Positions 31,120 through 42,737 of a DNA stretch of 64,000 nt are shown here, one piece after another. Where the stretch lies: positions 22,272,501 through 22,336,500 of the forward strand of contig JAZHRO010000073.1 of NCBI GenBank assembly GCA_037157565.1. Direction: 5' to 3'. The notes beneath the pieces are model-generated. The model did not search any database and was not told the origin of the DNA. It saw only the letters and a program-made list of their open reading frames with translations. Origin of the DNA: Thalassia testudinum. Taxonomy: Eukaryota > Streptophyta > Magnoliopsida > Alismatales > Hydrocharitaceae. Numbering within the stretch: the first letter of the stretch is position 1; the number at the start of each line of letters is the position of its first letter. The position numbers were made by a program, and so were the translations under genes.

Positions 31120-31800
31120 TGAAGTGGAAGCTCAATTTAGTTGAACCATAGCTAAATCCAACTCATCATAGCTGGATACTAGCTTACTTGGGTTAGGGTT
31201 AGCTCTCTTAAGCTCCATTCAGCTCATCCTAGTTGGATGGTAGCTTAGGGTAGCTCAACTTAGCTCAAGTTAGCTTAGATCCATCTCAACTTAGTTGAGT
31301 TTAGCTCATCTTAGCTCCATTCAGTTGATTGGGAGCTCTAGCTAGCTCAACTAAGTTGATAGGAGTCCACTTTAGCTTAGGTCCAGCTACTTCTAGCTCC
31401 ACTCAACTCAAGTCAGTTGAAGATGACCTCAACTAGCTCAGGCCAACTCAAGTCCAGCTCCCGGAGACTTCACTCAGCTCAACCTAGTTGAGCTGAGCTA
31501 TTTAACCTAAGCTAGCTACTCCAGCTAGCTAGGTTATCTCCAGGAAGATCAGACCCAGCTCACCTTAGCTCAATTCAGTAGAAGCTAGCTCACTTTAGCT
31601 TAGGTTAGCAGCTGGCAAAGAACTAGTAAGTTAAGCCAGCTAAGGTAGCTCCTTGCTATTCTCTTCAGCAGCCACTAGCTCCAGTGCAGCTCCAGGCAGT
31701 TCTAACTCAGCTCCTCTTCTCTAAATCTTAGCTCCCTCCGCTACTACCCTACTAGTTAAGCTAGCTAAGCTAGCTTAGCTTAGCTTCACCTAAACTCTCC
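31120..31800 (+). repeat. AGCT-rich degenerate repeat domain in LTR10
   Basis: This stretch of about 680 bases is dominated by AGCT and by phrases such as TTAGCTCAACTTAGCTC and AAGCTAGCTAAGCTAGC, many of them self-complementary. Equivalent domains lie in the E4 LTRs at 26930-27560 and 40600-41230. It lies upstream of the E2F-like zone. Confidence 0.75.
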
Positions 31801-31949
31801 ACTCCATGGCCGTCCATCCTCCTCAACCCCAACTTAACCTAACCCTAACCCACTCAAGTTCGTGCAAAACATACCTCCATGCACCCCTTCAAATTAGTGC
31901 TAAATTGAGGCATCCCTTAACCCCACTACCACCATCAAAAGCCACCTAA

Positions 31950-32480
31950 AGGTGGTGCCAAAACCACCTTAACTTCCACCTATTTTTGGCGCCACCCCAT
32001 AGCCTCCATCTTCACCCTTCATCCACCCTACAACCCTCCATCCAACCATTCAAGTTGGTGCCAACCTAGCACCTTCTAGAATACCCACACATGGCGCCAA
32101 CTTGAAGCACCTTTCCACCCATTGACCACCACTTAACTACCCCCTTAAGTTGGTGCCAAGACACCTACACACCCCCCCATATGGCACCAACTAAATCTAG
32201 CCTCTTATCCCTTAATCACCACCATATGGAACCATCTTAACCCTTCCTATTTCCCATGCCAACTAACCCACCTAAACCCACCTAAGTTGGTGCCAAGCCT
32301 CCTTAACCAAACCTCCATACACCCTTTCCTTTGGCGCCAATAAACCCTAGCCCTGTATCCCATAACTTCCACCCTACAGCTTCATCTCAACCCTACAACA
32401 TATCACACTAACCTTAACCCTAACATCCACCTAGAGTTGGCGCCAAATCTGTAGGTGCCCCTTCATTTTGGCGCCACCTA
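31950..32480 (+). promoter_or_regulatory. Array of E2F-like palindromes in U3 of LTR10
   Basis: TTGGCGCCAA or one-base variants occur about every 50 bases. Examples are 31983-31993 (TTTTTGGCGCC), 32091-32102, 32331-32340 (TTGGCGCCAA), 32437-32447 (GTTGGCGCCAA) and 32466-32475, with TTGGTGCCAA forms at 32055, 32152 and 32290. TTTGGCGCCAAA fits the known E2F/DP binding consensus (TTTSSCGC) in both directions. The array ends 80 bases before the TATA box. Confidence 0.6.
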
Positions 32481-32561
32481 TCATTAACCCTAGGATCCCA
32501 TAACGACCCTCTACAATCAATCCTAGCCATCCTTCCCTTAACCATACCTACCCCCTACCAC

Positions 32562-32572
32562 TCCTATAAAAA
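32562..32572 (+). promoter_or_regulatory. TATA box of LTR10
   Basis: CCTATAAAAAG follows the E2F-like array. The matching site in the E4 LTRs is the minus-strand CCTATAAAAA at 18351-18360 and 39899-39908. Confidence 0.6.
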
Positions 32573-33493
32573 GACCTACCCTACCACCAAAAAGAGGTAC
32601 CTTTAGCTTCATTATTCCACCATTTTCTTTCCACCATACTCCACCTACCATAGCCGACCAAGAGAAGGAGAAGAAGAAGATTAAGGGGATGCTCTATCCC
32701 CTTGGTGCCTTCCCCTCTTCCCTTCTCTCGTTTTCCCATGCCAGCCAGAGGACAAGCTAAGTAGGAGGATGTCTAGGAGGAGATCTTTAGGGTGGTCCAC
32801 GCCCACCCTAGGAGGAGGTCTTTTGGGTGGAATCCTTCCACCCTTGGAGGAGCAAGGGCACACCCATTTAGCGCTTGCTAAGGAGGACACACCTTGGAGG
32901 AGCACTTCAAGGGATTAGTAGAAATCCTTTTCAGGCCTAGGAGTAGCTGAGCTTGGAGCAAGGACCTTCTCCTCTTCACCAACATCATTAGGAGGATTTG
33001 TGTTTTCATTTTCTGTATTTTTATTTCTAGTAGTAGAAGCATTCCTCTACTAGCGATCTTGTAAAACATTTTTTCTCCATATATAAAGTTGCCTCTTCTA
33101 CAATTTTTGTTTTCATTTAATTAGTTGCTTTTTACTCTAGTGCACTCACACCCTCTCTTTAATTACCTTTGGTCTTCACGTACCTAGGGTGAGCTTAGGA
33201 AGAGGATCTTTCTATCACTTAGGTTTTAGCAATTCTAGTGTAGTCTTCCTTTATATTCAATTGCTCTTTTATTTCAAAACTTCAAAAAAATATCTTATAT
33301 TTAAAAATCACAAAAAGAAAGTTGATTTCCCTATTTTTAGCAAGAATGTTTAAAAGTACATTTCTGCCTCCCTTGGGATGATCTGAATACTTTCCCAAGA
33401 ACTTGATTTTTATAAATTTTAAAAGCGATCAAAAGTGCACATTACAATGATAAAAACCCTAATTTCAAATCACGCTTTTCTCATATCATGAGC

Positions 33494-34670
33494 TCAGTCG
33501 AGTGCTTACAAAATGAGTGCCTCAGTAATCGCTTGTTTTAAAATGTTAAAACTCTCGAAGCAATTTTTATCAAAGTCAAATGGTTGGTCCTTAGCCAAAA
33601 GGTGGCTTAATGGTCGGGAGATTCTGGAGAAATCCTTAGTGAATCGTCGGTAGAATCCCACATGGCCCAGAAAAGATCATATTTGTTTCACCAAATTGGG
33701 TAGGGGAAGTTTTGAGATTATATCAACTTTGGCTTTATTTACCAAGATTCCTTTTCCAGAAATAACATTGCCCAGGATAATGCCCTCTTGAACCATGAAA
33801 TGGCTCTTTCCCAACTAAGAACCAGGTTAACCTTAATACATTTTTGGATAGTTCTTTCTAAATTCCAAAGACAATGATCAAAAGAATCTCCAAAAATAGA
33901 AGAATCATCCATAAAGACCTCCAGGCAATCACCTACTAAATTAGAGAAGATTGCTAACATGCACTATTGAAAAGTCACGGGTGTATTACACAATCTATAT
34001 GCATTCTTCGGAAAGAAAAGGTTTCGAAGGGTCAGGTGAAAGTGGTCTTTTCTTGGTCCTCAGGGTGGACTGCGACTTGATTGTAGCTAGAATATCCATC
34101 AATAAAGCAATAATATTCTTGTTCGGCTAGCCGCTTCAAAATTTGATCAATAAAGGAGAGCGGAAAATGATCCTTCTTTGTAGCAGTGTTTAATTTTTGG
34201 TAATCAATACAAACATACCACGAAGAAGCAGTCCGAGTGGCGATTTCTTCACCCTTATCATTTGTAACAACTATGAGGCTAGCTTTCTTGGGTACAACTT
34301 GTGTAGGGCTAACCTACTGGCTATTGGAGATAGGGTAAATAATTCTCGCATCATGCCATTTAATGATTTCTCATTTTATGACCTCCTGCATATTAGGGTT
34401 TAAGCGACGTTGCGATTGGTGGGAAGGTATAGAGTCGTCCTCAAGATAAATGCGATGAGTGCAATAGGACACATCAATTCCTTTTAAGTGGTTTAGAGTC
34501 CAACCAATTGCTTGTTGATATTTGTTTAGAACTTGGAGTAGTTTTTCCTCTTGTACCCTCGAAAGATGTGCATTAATGATAAGGGGTTTTGTATGATGTG
34601 GGCCCAAAAACACATATTTTAAAGAATCCGACAAAGGTTTCAAATCTAATTGCAAGCTGAGTTCTGAAAT
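33494..34670 (-). pseudogene. E4 reverse transcriptase, broken
   Basis: The minus-strand start LKPLSDSLKYVFLG (about 34640-34600) is followed by an open fingers part, YCTHRIYLEDDSIPS and RRLNPNMQEVIK. A decayed middle runs from 34370 to 33990, with the HPEDQEKTTFT phrase in another frame. The palm lies at 33960-33739, with VFMDDSSIFGDSFDHCL keeping the two Asp residues of the active site. The thumb is shifted by a small deletion near 33790 and runs to the LTR10 insertion at 33489. TGAGC at 33489-33493 is the second target-site copy. Confidence 0.82.
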
Positions 34671-35400
34671 GGGGTTAGTGGTTAGTGTGAAATTAGGTGT
34701 GTGGGTGAGGGTGGGTTAGATGATTGTTGCAACTCAGGAGAAGAATTGATTGCAAAACATGTGTCTACCGAAAGCATTTCCTCAACAAGATTTGAGGTTT
34801 CAGAATCCAAGTCATCGAAGAAATCCGACTCATGGAATCTTTTGGAAGCCCTAAAATTATCTAATGTGAGTGTCTCGCCATCGCAAGTGATGTCCATTTT
34901 ACCAGAATTGCAATTTATATTAGCTTTAGCAGTGGCGAGTAAGGGTCTTCCAAGAATGATAGGTGCATTCTTTGCTTTGGGTACATTAATGTTGAAGACC
35001 AAAAAGTCCATCGTGAAGAGGCAATTCTGCACCCAAACAATTACATCCTCTACAATCCTTTTTGGGTGAATAACAGATCGGTCAGTAAGTTGAAGGGTGA
35101 CTTTCACCGGTTTAAGTTCACCGAATTAGAATTCATCAAAAAGGATGGTAGGGATAAGGTTTATTGATGGACCTGGGTCTGAGAGTGTGGACAAAAGTAG
35201 TGTCATTTATGACAATTGATGTTAGTGGAGCGCCCGGATCCTTTCTTTTGTGAGGTAGCTTACTCTGGACAACAGAGCTAACTGTCTCAGAAAGGACAAC
35301 TTTCCCCAGATGTTTAGGTTGCCTTTTTGGTGTACAAATTTCTTTTAAAAATTTTGCATAGGCAGGAATGTATTTAATCACATCTAGGAGAGGAATGCTG
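34671..35400 (-). pseudogene. E4 aspartic protease region
   Basis: On the minus strand 35381-35136 gives MIKYIPAYAKFLKEICTPKRQP, the linker, and the start of the protease. Near 35165 a one-base shift hides the catalytic D-x-G motif. From 35107 to 34682 the frame is open with VTLQLTDRSVI, PIILGRPLLATAKANINC (second-half signature) and ESDFFDDLDSETSNLVEE. It lines up with E0 1058-1708. The start of RT follows directly. Confidence 0.8.
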
Positions 35401-37110
35401 ATTTCGACTTGGCTAAATAACTCATGTAATTGTTCTTTAGTTGGCTCAGTTTTTCTAGCTTTCTTTTTCTTGGAGTTTAATGCCTGTGTGAAGGGTGTCG
35501 TGTTTGTGCTATCTTCTTTTTCCTGAGAGTGAACAGAGGTGGAAAAAAATTGCTCTTGATCTAGTTTGTTTTCCCGTGAGGGTTTCGCATTGTGTGTAGT
35601 TTTTCCACTTCTTAATGTTACTGCATTGGCAGTATGATTATTTTGGTGTGGAAAATGTTGATTTTGCTGTGGGTTTTGAAAATCGGGTGGGAATTGAGGT
35701 GCGGGATTTATTGGTTGTTGATTCTATTGACCCTAATTATTTCCATTTTGAAATTAGTTTCGTTGATTTCTAGGATTAGGATAGGTTGGGAGGGCAAATT
35801 TCTCATTGGCCTTTGATTGGGCGTTACCGTGATTTGATTTTGTAAATTAGAGATAGCATGGGTAATGTCATTCATTTGTTGCTGCATTCCTTACAGGGTT
35901 TTCATTAATTGATTGTTAATATCAGCCTGCAAATGTTGGTTTAGGCCAGAATTCCCCATTTGATTATGAAATTGCGAAACTTGATTGGTATTTTTCTTGG
36001 AAAAATTAGGGTTATTCCTCCAAGTGGGATTATAGAAGTTGGAGGAATTATTTTTGAAATTATCCTGGAGAGCAGAAATATTCTCATTAACTGGGACAAA
36101 TATGGTGGAATTGTCCAAAGTCTCAGTAAAATCAGCTATAAGGTTAGTGTTTTGAATTCTGCTTGTGTCGATTTGTTGCAAATTTTCCTAACGGAGGAGG
36201 GTTGGGTTAGGTTTGGAGTTGGAAAAGCGAGAGTTAGGGTTGGTAGAAACAGAGTTTTGTGGTCGTGCATTGAATTTTTCTTCCATTTCTTTTGATTGAT
36301 TTGCATTTGGTCGAGCCTTTGTGTAAATAGTTGCAAATCGTCTTGTGTGACTGGGAGAGATTGATGTTGTCTACCTACTTCATGGACACCTACACGTGGA
36401 TTGGCATTTCTGCCAAAGGTGTCGATGGACAAATGGTTGAAAGAGTTTTCACTGATTTCGTCAAAAGGTTCATAGTTGCTTTCGGCATCCTTATTTATAA
36501 AATTGCCCACACATGAGATGTCAACAAAGCGACGCAGTTGGTCATTAAGACCATGGTAGAATATTTGCACGAGTTGCCAAAGTGACATCTCATGGTGGGG
36601 GTAGCTTCTTAATAAATCCTGAAATCTTTCCCATGCCTCATGAATAGGCTTGCCGGATTTTTCTTGGAAGGTGGTTATTGCACGGTGTAAAGCATTAGTT
36701 CGACCAATAGGAAAATATTTTTTTAGAAATGCGCTCTTTAATTGTGTTCAGGTAGTAATGAGTTTTCCCACTGTCCTAAATCAATAAGCGGCCTTGTCTT
36801 TAAGGGATAATGGGAAGAGCCGCATTAGCCATAAATCTTTTGAAACATTTTGGGATTTGGTGGTTTGGGTGAAGACTGTGAGCTCCTCTAAATGGCTAAA
36901 CAGGTCTTCTCGAGGAAGGCCATGAAAATGCTTAATAAGATTTAAGACTGCAGGTTTGATTTCAAACTCTCCATCAGGTATGACCACCCCTGGTCTTTCT
37001 TCATAATTTGAGGGATCATAGAAATCCCTCAATCGAACAGTGGGTTCAGCATTGGTGGTCTATTATTGGCTAGGTTTGTGACGGTCCTAGTCAATTGTTG
37101 TTGATTCGCT
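35401..37110 (-). pseudogene. gag: E4 Gag polyprotein, fragmented
   Basis: The N-terminal side (37032-36781) reads RDFYDPSNYEERPGVVIP, FEIKPAVLNLIKHFHGLPRE, then LWLMRLFPLSLKDKAAY, the hallmark of Tat/Athila Gag. A TGA there stands where Trp is usual. The retrotransposon Gag domain goes on through AWERFQDLLRSYPHHEM and VQIFYHGLN (36650-36520), DTFGRNANPRVGVHEVGRQ (36440) and QRLDQMQINQKKWKKN (36310). The C-terminal part has YNPTWRNNPNFS (36030), a Gln/Asn/Pro-rich stretch, and the KEICTPKR linker. At least four frame changes and several stops are present. E0 1-1131 matches its C-terminal half. Confidence 0.83.
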
Positions 37111-38960
37111 TGGAGTTGTTGGAGTTGGGTTACTACCATGAACAACGGGTTGGAATTCTCGAGATTCAAATTTTCCGTTTGATTTTGTTAAGGCGGCATT
37201 TCAAATTGTGGTTTGAGAACTTCAACTTCAGGTTGTTGAAAATGAGTGTTCCCATTTTGATGGTTAGAAGATGATGGATTGTTAGTAGTTTTTATATGAT
37301 TTTTGGGTTTTTTTCATTTTTTCTTGATTTTTGGAGGAAAAATCAAACAAACGAGTACAGGCGGTGCAGCGGGTTGAAAAATCAGTTGGTCCCTCTAAGT
37401 GCGAGTTTTGGGATCGTCGGTCGTGCATGCACTAAATGGAAGATGGGAGGGGAGGAGAAGAGATAGATAAGAGAAAGTGTGCAAAACAAACAATCAAGCA
37501 TAATCTGCCTTAAAGGTTGACTCCTTAGAGAAACCTAAGACTTAGGAACCTGATAAATAAGAAATCAATAAGTGAACCCACTTCCTAAGGATCACCGACT
37601 AGACTAAAGAGGCGGTTTGGGCCCAAGTATGTCTTGGGAAAACCTACACCCGTCGTTTGACTTCTTTTCGAGTCTGTCACCGCATTTTCAAAAAGAATTA
37701 GGAGCGCGTAATGATTCTTAGATGCCAGATATTAAGCCTAGTTTTGGTGAAGTTCTTAAGTGGTCAAATGACTACTTATTTTAATTTAGGCTTGGGTATC
37801 TGATTGTGCACAGGAATGTGGAGGGCGTTGATTAGAGTACTACCTTGTTATTTCAATTTTTTAGTGTGTGCAATTGGACGAAGTGTCCAATGCCAAATTA
37901 AGATGTTTGTCACACAAAATTTTTTGTTTTCCTACTTTTAGGGTTTGATTTTGGTTAATGTCTTTTAGGATTTTCTTTTTATGATTTCAAATAAGTTTGA
38001 GTTTCACAATCAAAGAGAAATCAAGTTGTATTGGTAAAGGTCAATTTTCTTTTGAATGTGGAATTATAAAAATGAAAACAAATCCTAATTGATTTGAATC
38101 CTTAAGCAGAAATGTTACTATTGGTGAATCTTTTTAGGCTTTTCTTATTAAGTAGTGGTCCAAACAAAGCAAACAACACCACTACTGGAAGGAAAATCAA
38201 ACAAGGATTCCAAAAAATATTTTATTATGATTTTAGGAATTCGTTTGATATTTTTTTGAGATTTTTCTATGTTCTGGTGTCAAAGTTCAGAAATGATACT
38301 CATGGGTATTTCAGGCTTTTCAGTAACACCACCAGTCACCAAAAGTTTTTGTGATTTTATATGTTGTGTAGAATTTCACAAGGATTTCGGAAAGTTAAAT
38401 TTTACATAAATTAGGCAAGTAGAAAAATTCCTAAAATTCCCTGACAATAACAAAATAATGACATCAAAGGAGATGACCTCCCTGTGGTCTGCGGATTTTT
38501 AAAAATTCTATGGAACTTCAAATGGTTTGAAATTTGAAACAGATGTTCTTGATTTGATTTGAAATCTTTCAAGATTTTAGGAGACTTGTGGTGTTAGGAA
38601 TTGATTTTTGAAATTTGAACAGAAGTTTGGATCCGAAAATCAGAACACCAACTCTTAGAGTAAAGTGGTGTTAAATAATTCCAATAAGCAAACAATGACT
38701 TTTATGAATCACCACTTTACCAAATTTAGATGTTTTTGATCCTGAAAGCTTGATTTAGTATTTTTTTGATAGTTTTTACGTTTAATGTGACAAGTAAGAA
38801 GACATTAACCTCTAATCCGTGGGAAGACAAGGACTTTAAGCTTTTGCTTCCAAAAATCCTGCCCTCTTTCTATAGTGCCTGCACACATGAGAGAAAGAGA
38901 GAGAAGGGGATGAGACCCACGTATCAAGAAAGAGAGATAAGATAATGCAAAGCTATGCCT
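37111..38960 (-). mobile_element. E4 untranslated leader
   Basis: This is 1.85 kb between the primer-binding site and Gag on the minus strand. It is AT-rich with repeated short phrases (CAAAATTCC, TTTGATTTGAAATC) and I see no gene in it. Long leaders before gag are usual for Tat/Athila elements. Confidence 0.6.
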
Positions 38961-38977
38961 CCTCGGCAACGATGCCA
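38961..38977 (-). other. E4 primer-binding site (tRNA-Asp-like)
   Basis: On the minus strand TGGCATCGTTGCCGAGG lies five bases after the LTR end (38983). It differs from TGGCGCCGTTGCCGGGG by two changes, as expected for an old site primed by tRNA-Asp. Confidence 0.85.
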
Positions 38978-38982
38978 AAAAG

Positions 38983-41465
38983 TGATCGGGAAAAAGCATG
39001 ATTTGTAAAAATTAAGAATTAAGTTGCTGTAACATGTAATTTTGATCGCTTTTGAATTTGTAAAGATCGAGTACTCATTGAGTATTTGGGTCATCTCAAG
39101 GGAGGTAGAAATGCAATTTGTAATCTCTCGCTTAAAAATCGGAAATCAACTTTCTTTTTTAAGTTTTGAAATATGTAAATTTTTTTAGGGCTCTTGAGTA
39201 AGGGCAAAACGATTATGGAGAAGGCAGGAATTAATGCTACTAGAAGTAATGCAACAAGTGCTTTGTTTCTCCAACTCACTCCAAGCACGAGAGGCTTAGA
39301 GTAATGGAGGAACAACACACAACAAAAGAGCAGCACAAGTTAATTAAAAGAATGGTAGTGGAATGCTTCTTAAAGTGAAAATTATTTTTACAAAGGAGTT
39401 GAAGGACTCACAAGTGAGAGGGATTCTTACTTGTAATCTTCAACACAAATCGAATATTACACTACCATGCAAACAAAACACAAAAAGGTCGAAGAAAGCT
39501 TATAAAAAAGGTGATGATGCTGCCGAGCTCCTGCTCCAATTCAGGTTGCCCTGAATTGAAGGAAGCTTGCTCTTGGCTCTCCTTTTTGGCAAACCCTGAT
39601 GGGGCATGCCTAGATCCTCCCGGAGTGGAAGGCTTCCAATCTTGAACTCCTACTTAGGGTGGATGTGGACCACCCTTATTGCTCCTTCTCTGGACGTCCT
39701 TCTTGCCTAGCCTTCCTCCTTTGCTTGGTGAAGACACAAGGTAGAAGAAGGGAAGAAGTTGAAGGCACTAAGGAGACAGAGTGTCCCCTTAATCTTCTTA
39801 TTCTTCTCCTCTTCTCCTTGGTCGTTGGGATGGTGGAATGAAGGTGGAAGAATGTGAATATGTGTCGCCAAGGATGGTTTGAAATGGGTAGTTAATGGCT
39901 TTTTATAGGATGGGTAGGGGGATAGGTATGGTTAAAGGATGGATGGCTAGGATGGCCTATAGAGGGTGGTTATGGGATCTTAGGGTTAATTTTTAGTGGC
40001 ACCAAAATGGAGATGCACCTATGGATTTGACGCCAACTCTAGATGGGTGCTGGGGTTAAGGTTTGTGTGATATGTTGTAGGGTTAGGATGTGTTTTGATG
40101 ATGGTGGTTATATGATGGAGGGACATGGAGGTTTGGTGCCAAGTTAAAGGGCATATGGAGGTGGAGTTAAGGGTGGTTAGCATGGGTTTATAGGTGGTTG
40201 TGGGGTTGATTGTTTGGTGCCAACATATGGAGGGTGAGGATTGGTTGCATGGTGGCGTGTAGGGTGGAGATATAAGGTAGAGTTGGTGCCAATATGGAGG
40301 GGTGTGAGTAGGCTATTTTTGTGCCAACTAAGGGTTTCTAGAAGGGGGTTAGGTGTAGGGTTATGATGGCTTGGGGGGTGATGTGTAGGGTTAGAATGAG
40401 GTGCATTTTTGGTGCCAAAATGAAAGGGTGTATGGTGGTGGTGTCTTTTTGTTTTGGCACAAAAAAAAGGGTAGTTAATAGGTGGCTTTTGGTGGTTAGT
40501 GGGGTGAAAGGGTGCATTAGGGTTGATGCCAAAAGGCTAGGACTAAGTGGTAGCTTAGGTTGGAGTTAAGGTGGATCTACTTTAGGGTGGAGTTTAGGGT
40601 TAGGTGGATGACCATGAGTGGGGAGCTTAGGTGGAGCTAAGCTAAGCTAGCTTAGCTAGTAGGGTAATAGTGGAGGAGCTAGGGTTTAGCTGAGAGGAGG
40701 TAGCCTTGAGCTACTTTGAAGCTTGTAGGAGCTGACGGTTGTTGAAGAAGTCTTCTTGGGAGCTTAGCTACTCAACTTTACCTAGCTAGTTCTTTGCTAG
40801 CTGCTAAGTTGAATAGGTTGAGCTGAGTTAAGCTGGTATCAACTATTTTGGAGCTGGGGGAAGCTTGCTGTGGACTTCTTTGCTAACTTAGCTTAGCTAG
40901 ATGAAGGCTAGTAGCTAAGCCAAGTTGACTGGAGCTCCTGTGGGCTGAGTAGAGCTAGGATGAGCTGAGATGAGCTGAGCTGGAGCTAGAATGAACTCTT
41001 GTCAACTAAGTTGAGCTAGCTAGAGCTTTTAGTGAACTGCTTGAAGCTATGCTAAGCTAGACTCAACCAAGTTGAGTTGGATCTAAGCTGAGTTGAGGTG
41101 AGTTGAGCTAAGTTGAGCTACCTTGAGCTAACATCCAGCTAAGATGAGCTGAATGGAGCTGGCGATAGCTAAACCTATCCCATGTGAGCTGACATCCAAC
41201 TGAGATGAGCTAGATCCAACTAAAGTTCAGTTGATTTGATCTTCTCCTTCACTTTCTGCCTTCTTGAGTGCTAAGGTTTTAGAGGTTTGATCATTTGCTT
41301 ATCCTAAACACTCTAGTAAACATGTTAAAAAAATAAAAAAGAATGAAATGCATGTCTAACCTAAGTTATGTCTAAATGCAACCTGAAAACTCATTTGCAG
41401 AGTTAAAAACTTTAGAGCTAGATCTGTTTTAGGACATAAGAGTGATGATAAACTAACATTTATCA
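38983..41465 (-). mobile_element. E4 5' LTR (family F3)
   Basis: This LTR of 2483 bases starts on the minus strand at 41465 with TGATAAATGTTAGTTTATCA, where TGATAAA and TTTATCA pair, and ends ..TTTTTCCCGATCA at 38983, followed by the primer-binding site. The mate is 17460-18381 plus 26623-27800. It has the AGCT-rich domain (40600-41230), the E2F-like zone (39990-40540), in which most GGCGCC sites have become GGTGCC or GGCACC, and the TATA box CCTATAAAAA (39899-39908). The LTR-end block GAGTATTTGGGTCATCTCAA (39079-39098) continues as GGGAGG. Confidence 0.93.
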
Positions 41466-41971
41466 TTCATCTCTCTTCTATTAGATTAGATTTCGTTGTT
41501 TTTGATTTCATTGTGCAAGCATTCCTCTAGAGGTAATTGTAATGACATGATTCTATGAAATAAAACTCTATTATGTTTATTGGATCATAGTATTTCGTTT
41601 ATGTGAATAAAATGTCAGTTCTGGATGATATTGAGGACTTAACGATAAATGAATTTTCTGTTGGTCACCATTGAGTAGTTAAAGTTGTGCGTAATGAGAT
41701 GCATACTTTTAGGTTTATACTCTTGACTAATGCATGTGTTTTACACGTAAATAATGCGATCGGCAAGTCCTATATTTATACATTAAATACCAGACTGCAA
41801 TTTTGAGCAAGTAGAGAGAGACAAAGAAATCAAAATCAAAGTTGCAAAACTACGCCTCCCTGAGATCGATTGGGACTCACCGTCTTGTTAGAAATAATTT
41901 TGTTGTTGAAATGGATTTTACGTCTATACTAGGAAGTATTTAAATCAAATTTGCGACTTACGATTCCAACA
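41466..41971 (+). mobile_element. E2 3' LTR, second segment
   Basis: After the TTCAT target-site copy (41466-41470), the E2 LTR resumes with CTCTCTTCTATTAGATTAGA, as at 10288 in the 5' LTR. It runs on through AATAAAATGTCAGTTCTGG, GCCTCCCTGAGATCGATTGGG (41854) to ..TTCCAACA at 41971. CCTCC at 41972-41976 is the right target-site copy of E2. Confidence 0.92.
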
Positions 41972-42737
41972 CCTCCCTCCATCTCCAAGCCAAACAGCTA
42001 CCAAGGACCACCCTTGTACCCATGATTCTGATAGCTATAGTAGTTGTTCTATTGCTTTATATTTTGCATTTTATTGCTTACAAGCAGCTAGTATATTCTC
42101 CATCTTTGTGGCATGCCTAGGCTCTCCTTGGGCTATAGGTGTGGTCCTCTCTATGTGGTCTAGACGAGTCTCCATGCCCATGGTCTAGCTACCACCATCC
42201 TCTAATGTTGACGGCTCCCTCAACATTCCCGACGGGATGGTTTTCTGGTAGTTTAGCAGTAGTTAGATTAGATTTCCTTCCTATGTAAAAGCATTCCTCT
42301 AGCTTCATTTCAATAAACATGAGTGATTTGTGAAATGAAAAGCTGATATCGTGTTTTGGGTCATTTTGTCTCTATTTAAGAAAAAATCATGGCAGTACCA
42401 GAACACATAAATGATTTAGCACTTGATGTAAACGTGATTGGTACTATTCATATTGTGGAGATATTGCTTACGAACATACACACATTCACATTCATCATCT
42501 TCCTCATGCATGCACACATTCACATTAACAACACTATCGGTGAGATGATTTTGCGTAATTTGGAAATTGGACTGCAATTTTAGGTAGATTTGCAAGCAAA
42601 AGAAAATTAGAATCATTTCGCTATTTTCGCCTCCCTCAGATCGACTGGGGCTCACCACAAGTCTCGTTATTATTTTTGTTTAGGTCTGATTTCGCACCTA
42701 TACTACGACGAACATTTTTCACGTTTCAAGCTTAACA
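41972..42737 (+). mobile_element. E1 solo LTR, third segment
   Basis: The last part of E1 runs from the E2 insertion to ..CAAGCTTAACA at 42737. It shows the F1 order: GTAGTTAGATTAGATTTCC, AAAGCATTCCTCTAG, a CACATTCACATTCATC zone, GCCTCCCTCAGATCGACTGG (42629-42648) and TATACTACGACGA close to the end. CGGAG (42738-42742) then E0 integrase follows. Confidence 0.85.

Larger units (their letters stand above)
30907..33488 (+). mobile_element. Solo LTR10 (family F3) in E4 pol
   Basis: This LTR of 2582 bases lies opposite in direction to E4. It starts TGATAAACTCCAGTTTATTA, which forms a terminal stem, and ends ..TTTTCTCATATCA. The TSD TGAGC is perfect (30902-30906 and 33489-33493). From the start it has an AGCT-rich domain (31120-31800), a zone with about a dozen TTGGCGCCAA-like palindromes (31950-32480), a TATA box (32562), and near the end CTGCCTCCCTTGGGATGAT (33367-33385), which matches the reverse of E4 39079-39115. 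No internal sequence remains. It is less decayed in its CpG-containing motifs than the E4 5' LTR. Confidence 0.95.
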
